This document shows, piece after piece, positions 10,961 through 23,970 of a stretch of DNA of 64,000 nt. The stretch covers positions 788,894 through 852,893 of the forward strand of contig VUYV01000073.1 of the NCBI GenBank assembly GCA_008711295.1, in the 5' to 3' direction. Origin of the DNA: Anarhynchus alexandrinus (taxonomy: Eukaryota; Chordata; Aves; Charadriiformes; Charadriidae). The position numbers were made by a program, and so were the translations under genes. The stretch's first letter is position 1, and the number at the start of each line of letters is the position of its first letter. The notes below the pieces were generated by a model. The model was not told the origin of the DNA and did no database searches. It worked only from the letters and a program-made list of their open reading frames with translations.

Positions 10961-13900
10961 AAATGGATAATGAGTGGGTATAAAGGAGTTCTCAGAAACC
11001 CCAGCTGAACGCATTCAAGAGCAGCGCTTCCTCTTTAATGGGCTCTCTGCCAGAATGACACATCACTCTGCCTCACTGAAGTCATTTATAAACTGTCCTT
11101 CACAACACTCTTTTTCTCTCCTGCGTGTGCTGCTTCTCCTCTTGGGGATAGTCGCAGAGGGAGGATGCACCTGATGGTAAAACGCTGCACTGTTCGGAAT
11201 AGTAAAACTCTTGGAGAAAGCCAGGACCTACCTCTCCTCAGGACTAAGCCTAGAGGAAAAGGGAGGGCAGGGAGATGTGAAAAGCAGAGCTGCACAGAAG
11301 GAGTTGGCCACCAACCAAATTCCCAATTCTTTGAGGCTGACTTGGGTTTTCCACTCGAAAGCGCTGCCTTGGTTTCAGACTGTAATGCAATATCTGAAAG
11401 CATCCTGTGTAGTTCCCCGCGTTCCTGGAGAAAGCCAGGCCGGAGCTGGAGGTTGAAGTAAAGGTCTGCGAGGTTTACACAGCACTCCCCCGGAGGGACG
11501 GTGCTGAGGTGTATCAAAGAGAGTGTTTAAAGGGAGGGAAAGGAGCTTCTTAAAATCTCTGTGTACCTTCCCCTCCCTTCCTCTCCTTCTGCCCAAGCAC
11601 GCTCCCATACAATGAGTCACTGGTGGTTGTCACAGACTCGGGATCCCCACCGTACTATTCAGCGCACAAGAACACAGTCCTTGCTTACAACGCAAACATG
11701 AAAAAATAGACCCAGAGACAGAGACACAAGAGAGCACAGGACAATTTTAGCCATCCTGCGGGTCCAACAAACCACTGACAAGATTTTGGCCTGCAGTGTT
11801 CAAAGGAGAGTCTTTCTGAAAACAGAGGCTGGAAGAAAGGGAGAGAGTGTTGCACATTTTTAATGAGGAGTTCCTCCCAAGCCCGAGGAGAAAATAGCAG
11901 AGGTGCTTGCTTGTGGTTGACGAAGGTGGAAGTCAGCCTCCTGACAGTGAATGAAGTTTTATGGGCAGGGTGGGGATAGGCTCTAACAGAGCTTGCAAGC
12001 GAAGAGAAATTATTTCTGCCTGATATCACGAAGAGACGGGAGCCAGCACAGGGATGTGATCACCACAGAGAGAAAGGAGCCAGCAAAGAAAAAAAGTGAT
12101 GATGGAGTAGTCCAAGCGATGGGCTAAGGAAATGACCACTGCGGCAAAGCTCCTGCCGCAATAAAAATGTTAAGATGCTGGATGCTAAGAAGCTACGCAG
12201 AGAGCCAGGAAAGGTTATTTGTAGATGGAGTATGAACAAGAAATCTGCAAGGCATAAACTTGGCAGGTTTATTTAAAGAGAAAATACTAATTACTTAGGT
12301 CATCAGAAAAAAAAACACAAAGTGCTTCCACTAATATCTGAAAATCCTTATGCTAGAAGGACTGTTATGCCGTTCCTCAGGAAAGAGGAGTCAGCTTTTC
12401 TTTTGGGTAACTTGGCCCGCAACTACCTGATTCACCAAAGCAATTGCTTTGTCCACTGTCAGCTATTTATGCAACTACTTATACATGGACCTACATATGT
12501 TCTGTACTTACAGTCTAGATGTGAAACTACAGACTCGCATCGAAAGCACAGACAGGACTGTAGCACGCCAAAATATTCCTAAGCAGACAATTTCTAGGTA
12601 AAATCCTTTAGCAGAATTTTAAACAATTTCCCTGCCTTTAACCAGTTCCTTGCTATGAGATACAGCACCGAATATTGAATTTACGCTACAGCAGATCTGG
12701 CAGCAGAGTTTACAGTGCTGGGAGTTACAAGGGAAGCAGAGCTGCTCAGTAGCCGGCTTTATAGAGAAACCGTGCGTTTATCCTTTCTTGCTCCAGTTTC
12801 TCGGGCTTTAGGGGGCCTTCCCTTTCGTCCCTTTGAACATCCAGTGCTTCTGCTTAGATGCAGTAGAGCCCCCGTTACTTCAAAACCATTGTTGGGAATT
12901 TCTACAATTGCAGCCTTCTCCTACAGTTGGAGGAAAGGACGGCTTCTGACAATGAACTTCACATACGTGGGGACAAAAAATGCATTGTGTGGCTTGCCAC
13001 TTGCCTTTGTTTCCCTGTTTTGCAGAATTTGCTTCTCTCATCAACCTGCCGAGGGCTGCCAGGGACTAATATTGCCCGCGTGGTGTTGAATTCGTCAGTC
13101 AAATGCTGAGCTGAGGACAGAGAATGTTTTCCTTTACAATTAAAATGAGCTGCTAACTGGGGAAAGCTAAGGCTGTCAGCCCCAAGGAAATTTAACTTGT
13201 CCAGTAATCTCCCCCCTGTTTCAAGACGTTGTGATCTCTGCAAAAAGACACTACCAATTTTGTCGCTACGGCCCTTTCAGTAATTCATCTAAATCCTATT
13301 GAACTACTTGAGTTACTTCATTTTCATCTTTAACAGCAGACTTAGGCCTGAACACTCTGGTAAACTGAAAACAAATGTAGGTTAAATACCCAGCAGGGAT
13401 TTCTCCACTACCCTAAAAGCTACTTAACGCTTGCTCTCCTCCTAGAAGCACCAACAGACTCCTCCTTGTTAGGAAAAAAAAATCGCTAGGACCACAGATG
13501 AACTTGCGAGGATTACTATGGGGTAAAACAAAAATACAACAGCAGTGGAGGATAAAGAGGAAAGCATATAGAGAAAGAAAACTTAAGTCACAGATTCATA
13601 AAAACATCTCCTGTTCAGGCACGCTATTTTTTTTGCAAACTGTGCTGACACTAAGAGCTCTCACATAAGCATCCAGTTGCAGCAACCCACAGGACCAACC
13701 AAATTTGCTAATAGCAAAAGTAAAATTGCCTGGAACTACTGTCATGCTTTGAGGTGGAGGTGGTAGCCACGGCAGAGGTTTGGTGTCACTCTCAGGTACC
13801 GCCGAGTCTAAAGGAAGCAGGTCTTTTTGCAGCCCTCCATCCCCACTAAAAAGTGCCACCTCCTTTGTGCAGCACAACTGTTTCGCAAGCATTGCTTTGC

Positions 13901-16350
13901 CCATCTCACGACCATGTTTTGTCTTTAAAAGATTGGCAAATTACAGGGCAGAAGGAAATTTTACTCAAGTACTGAAGTGCCAGGGCTGAAAGGAAGAAAA
14001 TAATTTTCTTCTTTTTTTTAAATAAATTATATACATCTTGTGAATGTGTGTTGAATATAGATTTGGGCCACCATTTGGAGCAGACAGACATACACCATAC
14101 ACTATAGGGTATCCTGTCAAGCATGTTCTCACAGGACATGGCAGCACAGGTGAACCCATTGCAGCTTTCTCCTCCTGATTTAACACTGGAAAATTCATGT
14201 TGTTGGAGACTTCTTCCATGCATCTCCAGGGTCAGATGAAGTAATGTTGCCAAAAGACTGGGAGGAATCAGCTGGGTGTGTGGGAGCTGGGGGTGGGGGC
14301 TGTTCCAGTGGTGCATCACTAAAATAGGAGTTTTAGAAAGAGAAGTGAAAGGGCCAACTCGGGGCACGCAGGTCCTTGTGGCATGGGGGGTCTCTTTCAG
14401 GCCACCACAGTACCTCCATGTACCCCCTGGCAGGGGCTGTCAGGGCTGCAGGGAGCTCTCTGGCCAGGGCAGAGCAGAAGAACTGCCTGGCTGTTGAAAC
14501 AGTCCATAATTCCTCATTTCTCACATAGGTTGACGCTTCTTAAGAAGAAAAATTATTACAGTGAGAGGAGTCAAGTAAACTTAAGGAAACCTAATTTTCT
14601 CATGGGTTACCTCGGTTTAGATGTACCTGACCCCCTTGCAACATCCACACAGAAATCAAAATGTAATGTAGTTAGTGAATTGCAATCTGCTCTTCACAAA
14701 ACCACTGGAAAGTGCAGATGCCTGATTGCGCTGTGTGCTCAGCGTGATGTGGGGCTATCATGGAAAGACATTACCCATCCTTTATGTGCAAGGGACCATT
14801 ATTTTCATTATCGCTGTATCACATGCTAGTGTTGTTACCGTTAAATGTCTATTAGCGACAACGTCTGTTATTAACTTCTGGGTTTAGAAGTTTATAGCTT
14901 GGCAACTATGGCAGTATTTGCAAAGGTGTTAAGGTTGACTTATAAAAATCTCAGCCTGGAAGCATACTGATTTCCTAAATTCTGTGTTTTAGCATTGCCA
15001 TCATTGTACTTTGAAAAATATCATAAAGTGGCTTAATTTAAGCAAAGATGGTTTTTACCTTTTAGGATTTCTGTTCCATCCTTTCATCACCGTCGATGGC
15101 TTCAAGGTTTCAAGATACCTGGATGAGATGGGAAGGGAAGGTATTCACAAATGTCAGTTTTGCCTCCTCCCTGGGCTGACTTCAGAGGCTAGTTTCCCTA
15201 GAGCCTGTCTGGAGTCAGTGGAGAAAGAAAGGCAACTCCAGAAGGCAATTCGGGGGACCTTAACAGACTTCAGATCTGGAGTGTCTTCTGGAGCCCTTGC
15301 ACTCCAGCACAGCTGGAGCCAAGAGACACTGGATTTCTAACTGAGGTACCTTTAATGATATCACCCTCCCTCTTGTTATGGTAAAGCCTGGGAGAGAAGC
15401 AGAGGGAGAAAATGTGCTCTTCTCCCTGGTCTGAGGGAAAGAGTAGCTCTGCCCACTGGGCTGGATGATTTATTTCCACGGGCTGTACTCCTCACGGTGC
15501 CTCCTGTGGCAATATAACCAGACACAAACTTGAACCTAGAGGAAACAGGCTCCTGAGGAACAGCATCTTTCTTGTGAAAAAGGGTCGGTTTCTCCCGCAT
15601 AAGTGAGGTCCTCAGATTTCCTGGCATGGGACACATAGCGCAAAAGCGGCTCTGCTCTCCGCTGCGCGGTGCTCCTGAAGAGCTGGTGGGAGGCCAAGCA
15701 GCGGCTCAGCCAACAGCCTCAAATCTTTCAGGGTTGTCCTGGACGCTGTGGGTCAGCTCAGTTTGCTGGGTTGCAAGTGAAAAGGAGCATAACCCGAGCA
15801 TACATCTCCCCAGCTGCTGGGACAGTGAAGCAGCCCCTCATAGCTGAAATTAATATATGGGCAGAGTTTGTGCTGGAAAATGAAAGAGAAAGGGAGAGAA
15901 AGGAAAAGCCACTCCAGCAGAGAGAAAGTTGATAATGGAGTTCATAATGAGGAGAAAGGATGTCAAACCTTTCAAGGCTCTTTGACTGTAAGTCACCAAC
16001 CCGGAACACCTTAAAGAAGAGTGAGTGGGGGTGTTCAGCAGAGACAGATGCCCCCAGTTACTAATTATCCATGCTTAAAAGAAAACTGCTTAAAATTTGC
16101 TGCCTTACAGATTTCACTGGTAGGGTTACTTGTCAAAGGAAGTACATATGCATAGTACTAATGTTAGCAATGAGTGGGATTTACAAATGACATTTATCTC
16201 CAACATTCAAAGAATAATAGCTGAGGGAGTGAAGGGCTAAGGAGTGCTTGTTTGGCTATTTCATTACTCTGGTATTGCCAAAAACTGGTGTACTTTATCT
16301 ATGGCTTTTGCATTCTGAACTGTGACAAATTAGTCAGAAGACAAAAATTT
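10961..16350. other. Unique intergenic or intronic DNA, no gene seen
   Basis: Several moderately long frames exist (11086-11517 minus, 143 codons; 13906-14367 minus, 153 codons; 14383-14829 plus, 148 codons). None shows a domain, signal peptide plus conserved core, or flanking splice signals that I find convincing. No repeat family is recognised. Confidence 0.5.
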
Positions 16351-16401
16351 AGAGAGAGAGAGAAAGCGTGCTATATATAAATACGTGTGTGTGTGTATAT
16401 A
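16351..16401. repeat. Simple repeats: (GA)n followed by (GT)n/(TA)n
   Basis: An AG-rich run at about 16351-16365 is followed by an alternating purine-pyrimidine tract at about 16382-16401 (ACGTGTGTGTGTGTATATAT). It is a microsatellite with modest Z-DNA potential. Confidence 0.85.
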
Positions 16402-19117
16402 TTCTAGCAAAAACTGAAAGCATTTTCCCCAATTCCCCCTGAATCATTACAGTAATCTCTTTTAGTCTGGCTAAAAATATGAACATGGTATCATCAAATA
16501 TGACCAAAAGGTAGCAGTATCAAAGATGCTGTGTTCTCACAAGCAGCCATAAAAAAAAACCCAACAGGATTATAACAGCATTTGGACTGGAAGAAGTGCT
16601 GGACGGTGAGCTGAGGTATTAGCAGACTGCTAAGAATATTCCTGGGCATGTCTGGCCCCCTGAGGAGCTTCTTTTGGGGTTCACACTTTATTAGAGAGCA
16701 GAAACTCCAACCCCTGGTCACGGTGCCACAGAGAAGCAACCTCCCTCAGTTCTGCTCCTCTGACCTACTTAGTTGGGTTTGGGTTGCTATTTTCATGCGA
16801 AGTATTTGAAATCAGCCTCATCATTACAGCAAAGAGCATTATCTCTCACTGTTTTCCATCTAGCCCCAAGAATAACTCTGATGTCAGCGGGGAGCTCTCT
16901 CTCTGGCAGCCGTCTCCTCACTGCCAGCTTGTCAGATAAAAGGTCAGCTGGCTCTGCCGGCTCCTTAGACAGACCTAGCGTATATGTGGTCCTCTGCTCA
17001 CACCCAACCGCCCCGAGCAAAGCAGCCCCGGGGGAAACCAGCTCCGGCTCCCTGCTTCCAAGATCCCGTTCAGTTGCGAACCTGCCCTCAATTATACCAT
17101 CCAGCTGCATCCTTCAAAAAGACATATTGCAGCTGAGGTGGTGTCAGTGCCTCACGGTCCAGCCGTTCCTCCTCCACAGCAAATGTCCCAAGCTGGGGCT
17201 ATGGGAAGGGGGGGATGCATCCCCCATCCTCATGTCGGGGTTTTCCCAGCAAGCAGCTTGCGGGTGGCTTCCACGTCCGTCCTGCTGCAGGACTGACGGG
17301 CCGGGAGGGGAATAAGGCAAAAAGCTGGGACCCAAAGTGCTGACTGGTGGCCTTTGGGCATGTAGAGGGAGCACAGGCTCGTGTTGCCCTCACCAGTAAA
17401 AGCTGGGACACTTTGTCAGTCCCGAGCAATTTGTCCTCCAGCTGCAATACAGCCTCGAGCTCCTCACATTAAATCGCTACTCTAGCAAGAATATAAGAAA
17501 TCACAGGGTGATCAAGCGTAGCCCCCCCCAGGAATTCAGCCCTGAACACACAGTCCCTAGCAAACCTCATTCATATCCTTAACCACAATGGCCGTTTTGC
17601 CTGAGGAAAGACAGAGTTAGGACTTCAGAGTTTGGCCCAAATCCTAGACTATATAAATAGATTTCTATGAATCAAAGCTCCATTATGTAAGACATAAAAA
17701 TAAGAGAACAAATGAGAGGAAAAATAAGCTGAACTTCAGAGTCTGCAGTGAAGCATCAGCTTAAGAGTTTGGGCACTGAGTCAAGACACAGATCTTTTTT
17801 CTTTTCTTCTTTTTTTTTTTTCCTCCCAGTTTGCCTGCTTTGCTTTAAAAATGACTCATCCACTCGCTCCCCCTTTCACCAGCACTTTCCATGTTGTTTC
17901 AGACATGTCTGTACATTTTAAAGCTCAACGGGACCATCAAAACTGCCTGTTTACGGACTGCGCATCTACATTTGCACTTCCAAATTAGAGGGAGGGGAAA
18001 GGGATGAGTACAAACAAAAAATGCCTCAAACACATCGCCAAGGTTAAAAGAGCCGTGGTGCGAGGCACGCTGCCGTTTACAATGAATTGAAATGTGACTA
18101 AAGGCAGCATGTGACAGCCGTCTATATTTAGCGGTGGCTTTTGCTTTTACACTCTTTGAGATACCCTGTCAGAAAAGCAACTATGTTTGTGCATCTCAGC
18201 AGAAGAATGAGCCCCTGAAGGTGTAGGAAATCTCCGACAATGGTTTGTATACATTCCAGTGGTCGCTGGGGCATTTGTTTATACACGTCGTCGCAGGCTC
18301 GCCTCTCTCCCCACCTCTGGCATATTCTCAGCGGCTCTTTGCTTTGACCAGGGAGTATTTTTAGCTGATGTAGCACAGTCATTTCACCATTGGATCTCCT
18401 TGTCACACCTTTTCCACCAGCCATTAAAAGAGAAGGCTTGCGAGCAAACCGCAGTGCCCCTTGTAGAAGTGGTGTGGTTATCATCCTCGTAAGAGATGAG
18501 ATAGATACATACTGCATTTGCTTTTTTTTTTCTTTCCTTAATTTATGTTTATTGCATAGTCAAATGACTGAGAAGTGTATGTTTGTACACGGTAAATTCA
18601 TGTTGAGCATAAATTGGTCGGAAGTGTTTTCTTTGGTTCAGAGAGATTCCGTTAGTCATACCTGTACCCTTCCAGCAGCAAAAAAAAAAAGGAAGGAACT
18701 ATATATTTTTGAAAAAAAAAAACCACCATGAACTGTTGTTCTTTTGGGGGAGGGAGATTTTTTTTTTTCCTTCTTTTACTGCAGCTTTTCTCTACTGTTT
18801 GGTAAATAAAAGCATTTCTTACATGCACTTGTACTATACACATCCTTTTAGGTTTATAAATAGTTACAGAAAATGATACTTTCTTTCACAGTCCCCTTTC
18901 TAGTCTGTTTAAAGCCTTGCCTGACTGCTTTTAAAGAGGGCTTAGAGACATTTAGATAACATGGTGATGCATGCATATAAGAACTTGAACAGCACTAATA
19001 GTCTAGCTGGGATAAGCATTAGAGCATTCCCAGTATTCCAGATTTCCATAAAGAACATAAATTAACCTCCCAGCTATTTATATGCAGTACCGGCTACAAT
19101 GGCCTTTTATTTCATTC
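16402..19117. other. Unique intergenic or intronic DNA, no gene seen
   Basis: No gene recognised. T-rich and A-rich homopolymers occur at 17809-17821, 18522-18531, 18680-18690, 18712-18722 and 18759-18768. The stretch around 18010-18140 has a CNE-like texture but nothing diagnostic. The longest open frame (16773-17315, plus, 180 codons) lacks any family feature. Confidence 0.5.
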
Positions 19118-19155
19118 CTTTTTTTTTTCTCCCCATTTGCTAAATCAATATTCAG

Positions 19156-19311
19156 CCGACATTCTGGGGATGGCATCCATTTTTTTGCAACAGGCTGCAC
19201 AAGCACAATGGATGTTGCATAAGTTTACTGGGAAACAGTCACCCAAACGTCTCACTGCAGCCCATTGCCGCTCCGTACAGGCCTCTCCACTGGGAGATTT
19301 GCAAAACAAAG
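19156..19311 (+). other. Exon-shaped open segment with strong splice signals
   Basis: A long polypyrimidine tract (about 19116-19138) precedes the acceptor-like TTCAG at 19151-19155. The next 156 bases are open in one frame and end at AAAG|GTAAGT (the donor GT is at 19312-19313). The segment enters at codon position 2 and leaves after position 1, so it would be a symmetric phase 1-1 exon of 52 residues (including FLQQAAQAQWMLHKF). I recognise no protein family. It could be a noncoding-transcript exon or a chance arrangement. Confidence 0.18.
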
Positions 19312-19339
19312 GTAAGTCTTGTTTTACAAGAAGCTCTAC

Positions 19340-19370
19340 ATATTGTCATCCCCAACTAGGATGACAATAT
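19340..19370. repeat. 31-nt hairpin (12-bp perfect arms, 7-nt loop)
   Basis: The arms ATATTGTCATCC (19340-19351) and GGATGACAATAT (19359-19370) are perfect reverse complements. The hairpin lies 28 nt downstream of the donor-like GTAAGT at 19312. No function is assigned. Confidence 0.9.
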
Positions 19371-19371
19371 A

Positions 19372-19834
19372 TCTGCCATTGAACCCATGTCAGCCCTGAG
19401 ACTACACAACAGTAATTGTAGAGAGGTTTCTTTGCATAGGCCAGGAAGGGGATAAAACTCTCATCCTCCAGACCTTGCAGAGATTCTTGGTCCACAGCCC
19501 AGCTCTAGACCCATACTCTGTGTTTCCAGGTTTTGGACAGTATTTTGTGTGCTACCATAGCAACTGATGCTCACATATCTGCTAGCAGATGGCCGTTCCA
19601 GGAAGGAGGCCTGAAAATGTCTGTGTAGCAATCTTTGCATCCCTTGGACATTTCAGAAAGACTCTACCTTCCAGCCTTCTCTTCCTGATGTTTCAGACAT
19701 CGCTGGTTGGCATGTGGCTTCATGAAGTAAAGACAGGGCAAGCAGGGAGCTGCCCTATCAGTAAGACCAACAGCTGTACCAGAAAAATCAACAGAAACTT
19801 TTTAAAAAGCCTAGAACATGCAAACAAAAATACA
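19372..19834. other. Unique DNA upstream of the old LINE, nothing seen
   Basis: No gene or repeat is recognised here. The open frame that starts at 19589 runs on into the LINE at its 3' part. Confidence 0.5.
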
Positions 19835-21115
19835 ATGGAGAAGAGTCATAATGGTTGTTGTGCAGGGAAGCCGTATCTCACAGATCAACTGGAGTTTTCT
19901 AAAGGAGGTAATGAGCATGTAGGTGTAGCTCATTTGGTTGATAAACTAGGAGTGGATTTTCAACAAAATTTTACAATACCCCTTACCAAGGGCTCTTAAA
20001 GATACTAAACGCCTCTCATGGATTAAAGTTAAAGGAAACGAAGAGGAGGAATAAACTTTGAGGTCCTGTGGAGATCTGTTCTGCTTCTGTGTTGTTAAGC
20101 ATATTCATTAACAACCTAGAAAAGGCAACAGAGAGTGAACTGATGAGGTTTATTGATGATACTGAGCTGCTGAACCTGTGAAAATGAGTGATGACTGCGC
20201 AAAATCTCAATTCAGTGCCAAGGCAGAAAGCAACAGGGCCATAAGACGTCAGACGAAGTTAGGTGTCTATGAACACAATGTCTATGCATACAGGGAAAAG
20301 CAACCCTAACTTCAGAGACACAGTGGTGGGTTTCAAGCTAGCTGTTACCCCTCAGAAAAGTAATCCTGCCATTAAAACAGCCTTTTCTATGAACACATTA
20401 GCTCAGGCTTTAGCAGCACCAAAAGAGCAAATGGCACCTCAGGAACTATTAGGAAAGGAACAGAGACCAAAAGTCCTTGTTACTCCCATATCTTGAACCC
20501 TCTGTGGAGTTCCAGTCCTTCCACCCACCTTTAAAAAAATGCAATACAACTACAAAAAGGACAGACATGCAACACAAGTGACTAAAACTATGGAAAAAAA
20601 AAGATTCAAGAAGCAAGCAAACAACCTAGGACTTTTCCCTAGAGAGAGATACTGAGCAGGGAGATGACAGGCATCTAGGAAACCTGGAATGGCATGGAGG
20701 AGTTGGATAGAGAATGATTATTCACTCTTCCTGTACAACAGGAAGTACACAGCATGAAATTTTGAACCAGCCAGGTGGTAGTTTCAAACCAAAGGTGGCG
20801 CTTTTTCACAAAACAAAGGTTATACTGAGGAATTAATTAATTCCAGCCACAGGATGCTGTAAATCCCGAAAGTTTGCATAGGTTCCAAAAAGCAATGAGA
20901 CAAAATCATAGGAAAAGACCATCCTGAGCTATTATGCACAAAGATGCCACCTCCGGCTCAGGAAGTTTCTAGGTGAGGGATTGTCAGAAGCTGGGAATAT
21001 ACCTGTATCACCATCACCCCAAAACCATTTTCCTACCCACTGTCAGTCACTGTTAGAGACTGGGTACTGAGCTAGTTGGGGCTTTGATCTGGGCAGTCAA
21101 AGTCCTCTCATACTG
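19835..21115 (+). mobile_element. Ancient LINE fragment, L3/CR1-like, decayed reverse transcriptase
   Basis: The segment follows, in order, the coding landmarks of the L3/CR1 clade common in reptile and bird genomes. A stretch at 19865-19995 (YLTDQLEFSKGGNEHV then LVDKLGVDFQQNF) corresponds to the usual 'LTNLLEFFEGVNKHV ... DIVYLDFQKAFDKV' region. The palm motif follows at 20101-20160 (IFINNLEKAT then RFIDDTELL), where FIDD (20149-20160) replaces the usual FADD. Next come remnants of the 3' coding part, such as the GGGAAAAGCAACCCTAACT string near 20292. The typical 3' tail appears near 21045-21105 (GAGACTGGGTACTGAGCTAG). Stops and frameshifts show it has been dead a long time. It is 5'-truncated. 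The family call comes from memory of consensus phrases; the exact subfamily is uncertain. Confidence 0.8.
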
Positions 21116-22925
21116 CATCATTTGAGCCATAGGAACTGATCTCAGGCTGTGCTAAATGTGAGGTAACTCAGTGTTTTTCCCTGGAAGCTAATCTCCATCA
21201 GCTGCTTCAGATTTACCATAAATTTATAAGAGCCCACACACGGTTATGGTACCACTCCATCCCACCTTGGCATTGTGTGCCCTTTTACTTTGAACTTAAA
21301 AGGGCAACTCACAGAACACATGAAGGGAAGCAAAATACTGGGTCTTGGGCTTTTGCAAACCCTTTGTACCTTATTCTTTTTTCCATGTTTTTTCTTCTTC
21401 CTTATTCTACCTGAAATGTTAGCAGTGATGCTTGCTTTATAGAGAAAATGAAGATACGTTGATCCGATAACCTCCCCCGTCCATCAGCTGTTCTTTAGCA
21501 GGAAATGACTGCCATTTGGTTTGAGCTTTTCTAGTGGAATAAGGAAGGGTCAGGCTCTGAAAATTGGATTCACCCTACGTTGTACCTCACTCAAATACTA
21601 GTCACATTGCAATCACTGTCGCTGCTTAGAGGATTAAAAATTATAAGGCTAATGAGAATAAGAATCTGCCCCTAATGTACCGAGTCCCTCTTTAAGAGTC
21701 CTATTTGGTTCATCTTACTCCAGCTGCTGCCCCATTAAAGCCTTAAAGAGAACTCATAAATATAAAAATACCCAAGAGCATGGCAGAGAATCCTGCCCTG
21801 AATAATTGTACTGAAATGTTCTAAAAGGAACTTAATTTCCTTCTCGATAGCCTCAGTAACACTTTGAAGAGAGAAGAATGAAGGTGAGGACATGCATTAC
21901 ATTCTACAGAGGTACAGAAAGAAACCTTTTTGCAGTGAATACGTCAGGGGAATATGTCTAAAAGGGCTTATATCTGTGAAAATATGACCTCTGATTTTGC
22001 CAAGGTCAGTAAAACCTACTGTGATTTGCTTTGTAAGTGTCGGTCACACAAGTTAAAGCTGCCTTAAGGCAACTTTAATTTCTCTACCCAAATGCAACAA
22101 GACGTGTTGTTTCTGAAAGGTTTGCAAAATCCTCCTCTCTGTGGAGGAGCAAGATTATCTGGTCCAACATTTGTTTATGATTATTTATGGATCCAAACCA
22201 GGTCAGTTCTTTACTATAAATTCATACAGCGTGGCAGATCAAAAAGCCATTACAAGCTGTTAATCTAAGATGAAATAGGCTTCTTAATTTCAGTTTCCTG
22301 GCCCACGCTGTTCACGGGTGGGTGCTGTTCTTCTCTTAGCCTCTATGGCGATACGTGCCAGAAGATCCTCATACCACACCGGCCTGTGGTGCCATTTGTT
22401 GAGAGAATCTGTTATAATTCTGGGTTACATGATTTGTTGAATATTTCTTGGGTAAAAGCTGAGCAGAGGGGATGGGTCTTGCACTCTGCCCTGAATGCCT
22501 TTATATGGGCGCTCAGAGGCTGTCACTGCACCCCATAATAGCCATTTTTGGAGACAGAGATGGGCATATGGGGTCACGCCATTACCCATTCCTTCAAACA
22601 TTCCTGGTTCTTAGTGACAGAAAATGAGCTCCCGACATCCACTGCACTCGTGTTCACATGGGATTTCTTTATTGTGTTAGGAATAGGAGGATTTCCATAG
22701 AAGGTTAAAGCATTTTGTGTCCTGCCTGAGACTGGCCAATTCTAGATGTTTCTGAGAAAGGTGCCAGGATCTTATTAAGTAGTTGTGGAGTAGCGAGATC
22801 TCCAAAACAGTTTCTAATTTACCTGCACCGGGAAAAGAAAGTGGCTTATCACCTGCAACGTGAGTATTTACCTCCTCAGATTTTCCAGTTATCCTACACA
22901 AAATAACAATAAATATTCTAATTAA
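21116..22925. other. Unique intergenic or intronic DNA, no gene seen
   Basis: No open frame, RNA gene or repeat family of note is seen in this stretch. Confidence 0.55.
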
Positions 22926-23134
22926 TTTTTCACTTTGAGGGTGGTGAGGCACTGGAACAGGTTGCCCAGAGAAGTTGTTGAGGCCCCATCCCTGGAGGTG
23001 TTCAAGGCCAGGTTGGATGGGGCTTTGAGCAACCTGGTCTAGTGGTAGGTCTCCCTGCCCATGGCAGGGGGGTTGGAACTCGGTGATCTTCAAGGTCCTT
23101 TCCAACCTAAACCATTCTATGATTCTACGATTCT
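22926..23134 (+). mobile_element. CR1 retrotransposon 3' end
   Basis: This is a 5'-truncated CR1 copy in plus orientation. It carries the diagnostic avian phrases in order: TTTGAGGGTGGTGAGGCAC, CTGGAACAGGTTGCCCAGAG, GGAGGTGTTCAAGGCCAG, GGTGATCTTCAAGGTCC and the terminal octamer-type repeat ATTCTATGATTCTACGATTCT-like (23114-23134). CR1 elements are non-LTR retrotransposons that usually insert as 3' fragments. It is too short to encode anything. Confidence 0.96.
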
Positions 23135-23289
23135 TTTATTGATGTAAATGCCTAAATGCCTAATAGTGCCTTTACTTTCTTCATATCTTGTGGCAATGAA
23201 CTTGGCAGGTTGCTGAAAAAGTATTTGCCATTTACTGGAAATGGTTACCTTTCAGTTTCACTTCATTTTTAACTCAGACTCTGCTATAT

Positions 23290-23650
23290 GCATTGCTTGT
23301 GTGCCATAGGATGCTCGTCTCTGTCCCTTTTTATTCACCTCCTGTCTAACTGAGTAAGCCCAGGCTTTTTGTAACTTTCCATCGAGAAGTCTCTCATCAC
23401 TTTAGTTGTTTTATCAGTAGGTTTCTCTATCCTCTCCAGAAAGACTGGCCTACCACCAAAGTGAGCATACCTTGCATGACAGACCTTATAATGCCTTGGC
23501 AGGTGTAAACGGTATCCTCTCACTCTTTTTTTAATTGTCCAAAGCATCTTGCTGTTTTTCCTAATAGCTATGGCATATTGTGTGGTGCCTTGATGTTGCT
23601 GTTTACAGAGATACTCACAAATCCTTCTGATTCCTTTGGAAAATCCCAGT
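23290..23650 (-). mobile_element. Old CR1-like LINE fragment, reverse orientation
   Basis: Phrases such as GTCTCTCATCACTTTAGTTG, CAAAGCATCTTGCTG and CTAATAGCTATGGCAT follow the order of the reverse complement of the CR1 3' region, where consensus reads roughly 'tctcatcatccttgttgttct ... ccagaatgatgtttgctttt'. It is highly diverged, so the boundaries are approximate. Confidence 0.45.
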
Positions 23651-23879
23651 TTGGGCTAGAGCTGTACAGCACTCGGTGACCTGAGCACCCAACCCAGCCC
23701 TCTCCCAGTGATGGGCCATGGGGGCGGTTGAGCTGCAGTCAGGCAGGGTCACTGCTGCCAGGAGGTGATGATCTGCTTCATCCTCCCAACACCTCTACAT
23801 CCCAGTCATGCAGTTGCACTGATTCCCGTCCTGCAGCACTGGTGCTTCTTGGTACTCACACTGAGCTGAAGCAGCTCAT

Positions 23880-23970
23880 GAAACCAGAGGAAAACCTGCT
23901 CTGGCGGGCAGGTTGGACTAGATGATCTCCAGAGGTCCATTCCAACCCTGACCATTCTGTGATTCTGTGT
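23880..23970 (+). mobile_element. CR1 retrotransposon, short 3' end
   Basis: The signature GGTTGGACTAGATGATCTCC (23911-23930) is followed by TCCATTCCAACCC and ATTCTGTGATTCTGTG. This is a second, shorter CR1 insertion less than 1 kb from the first. The 5' limit is uncertain because the upstream 200 bases are not clearly CR1. Confidence 0.93.

Noticed and set aside
22677..23105. 142-codon minus-strand ORF
   Set aside because: Its larger part is the antisense of the CR1 copy at 22926-23134.
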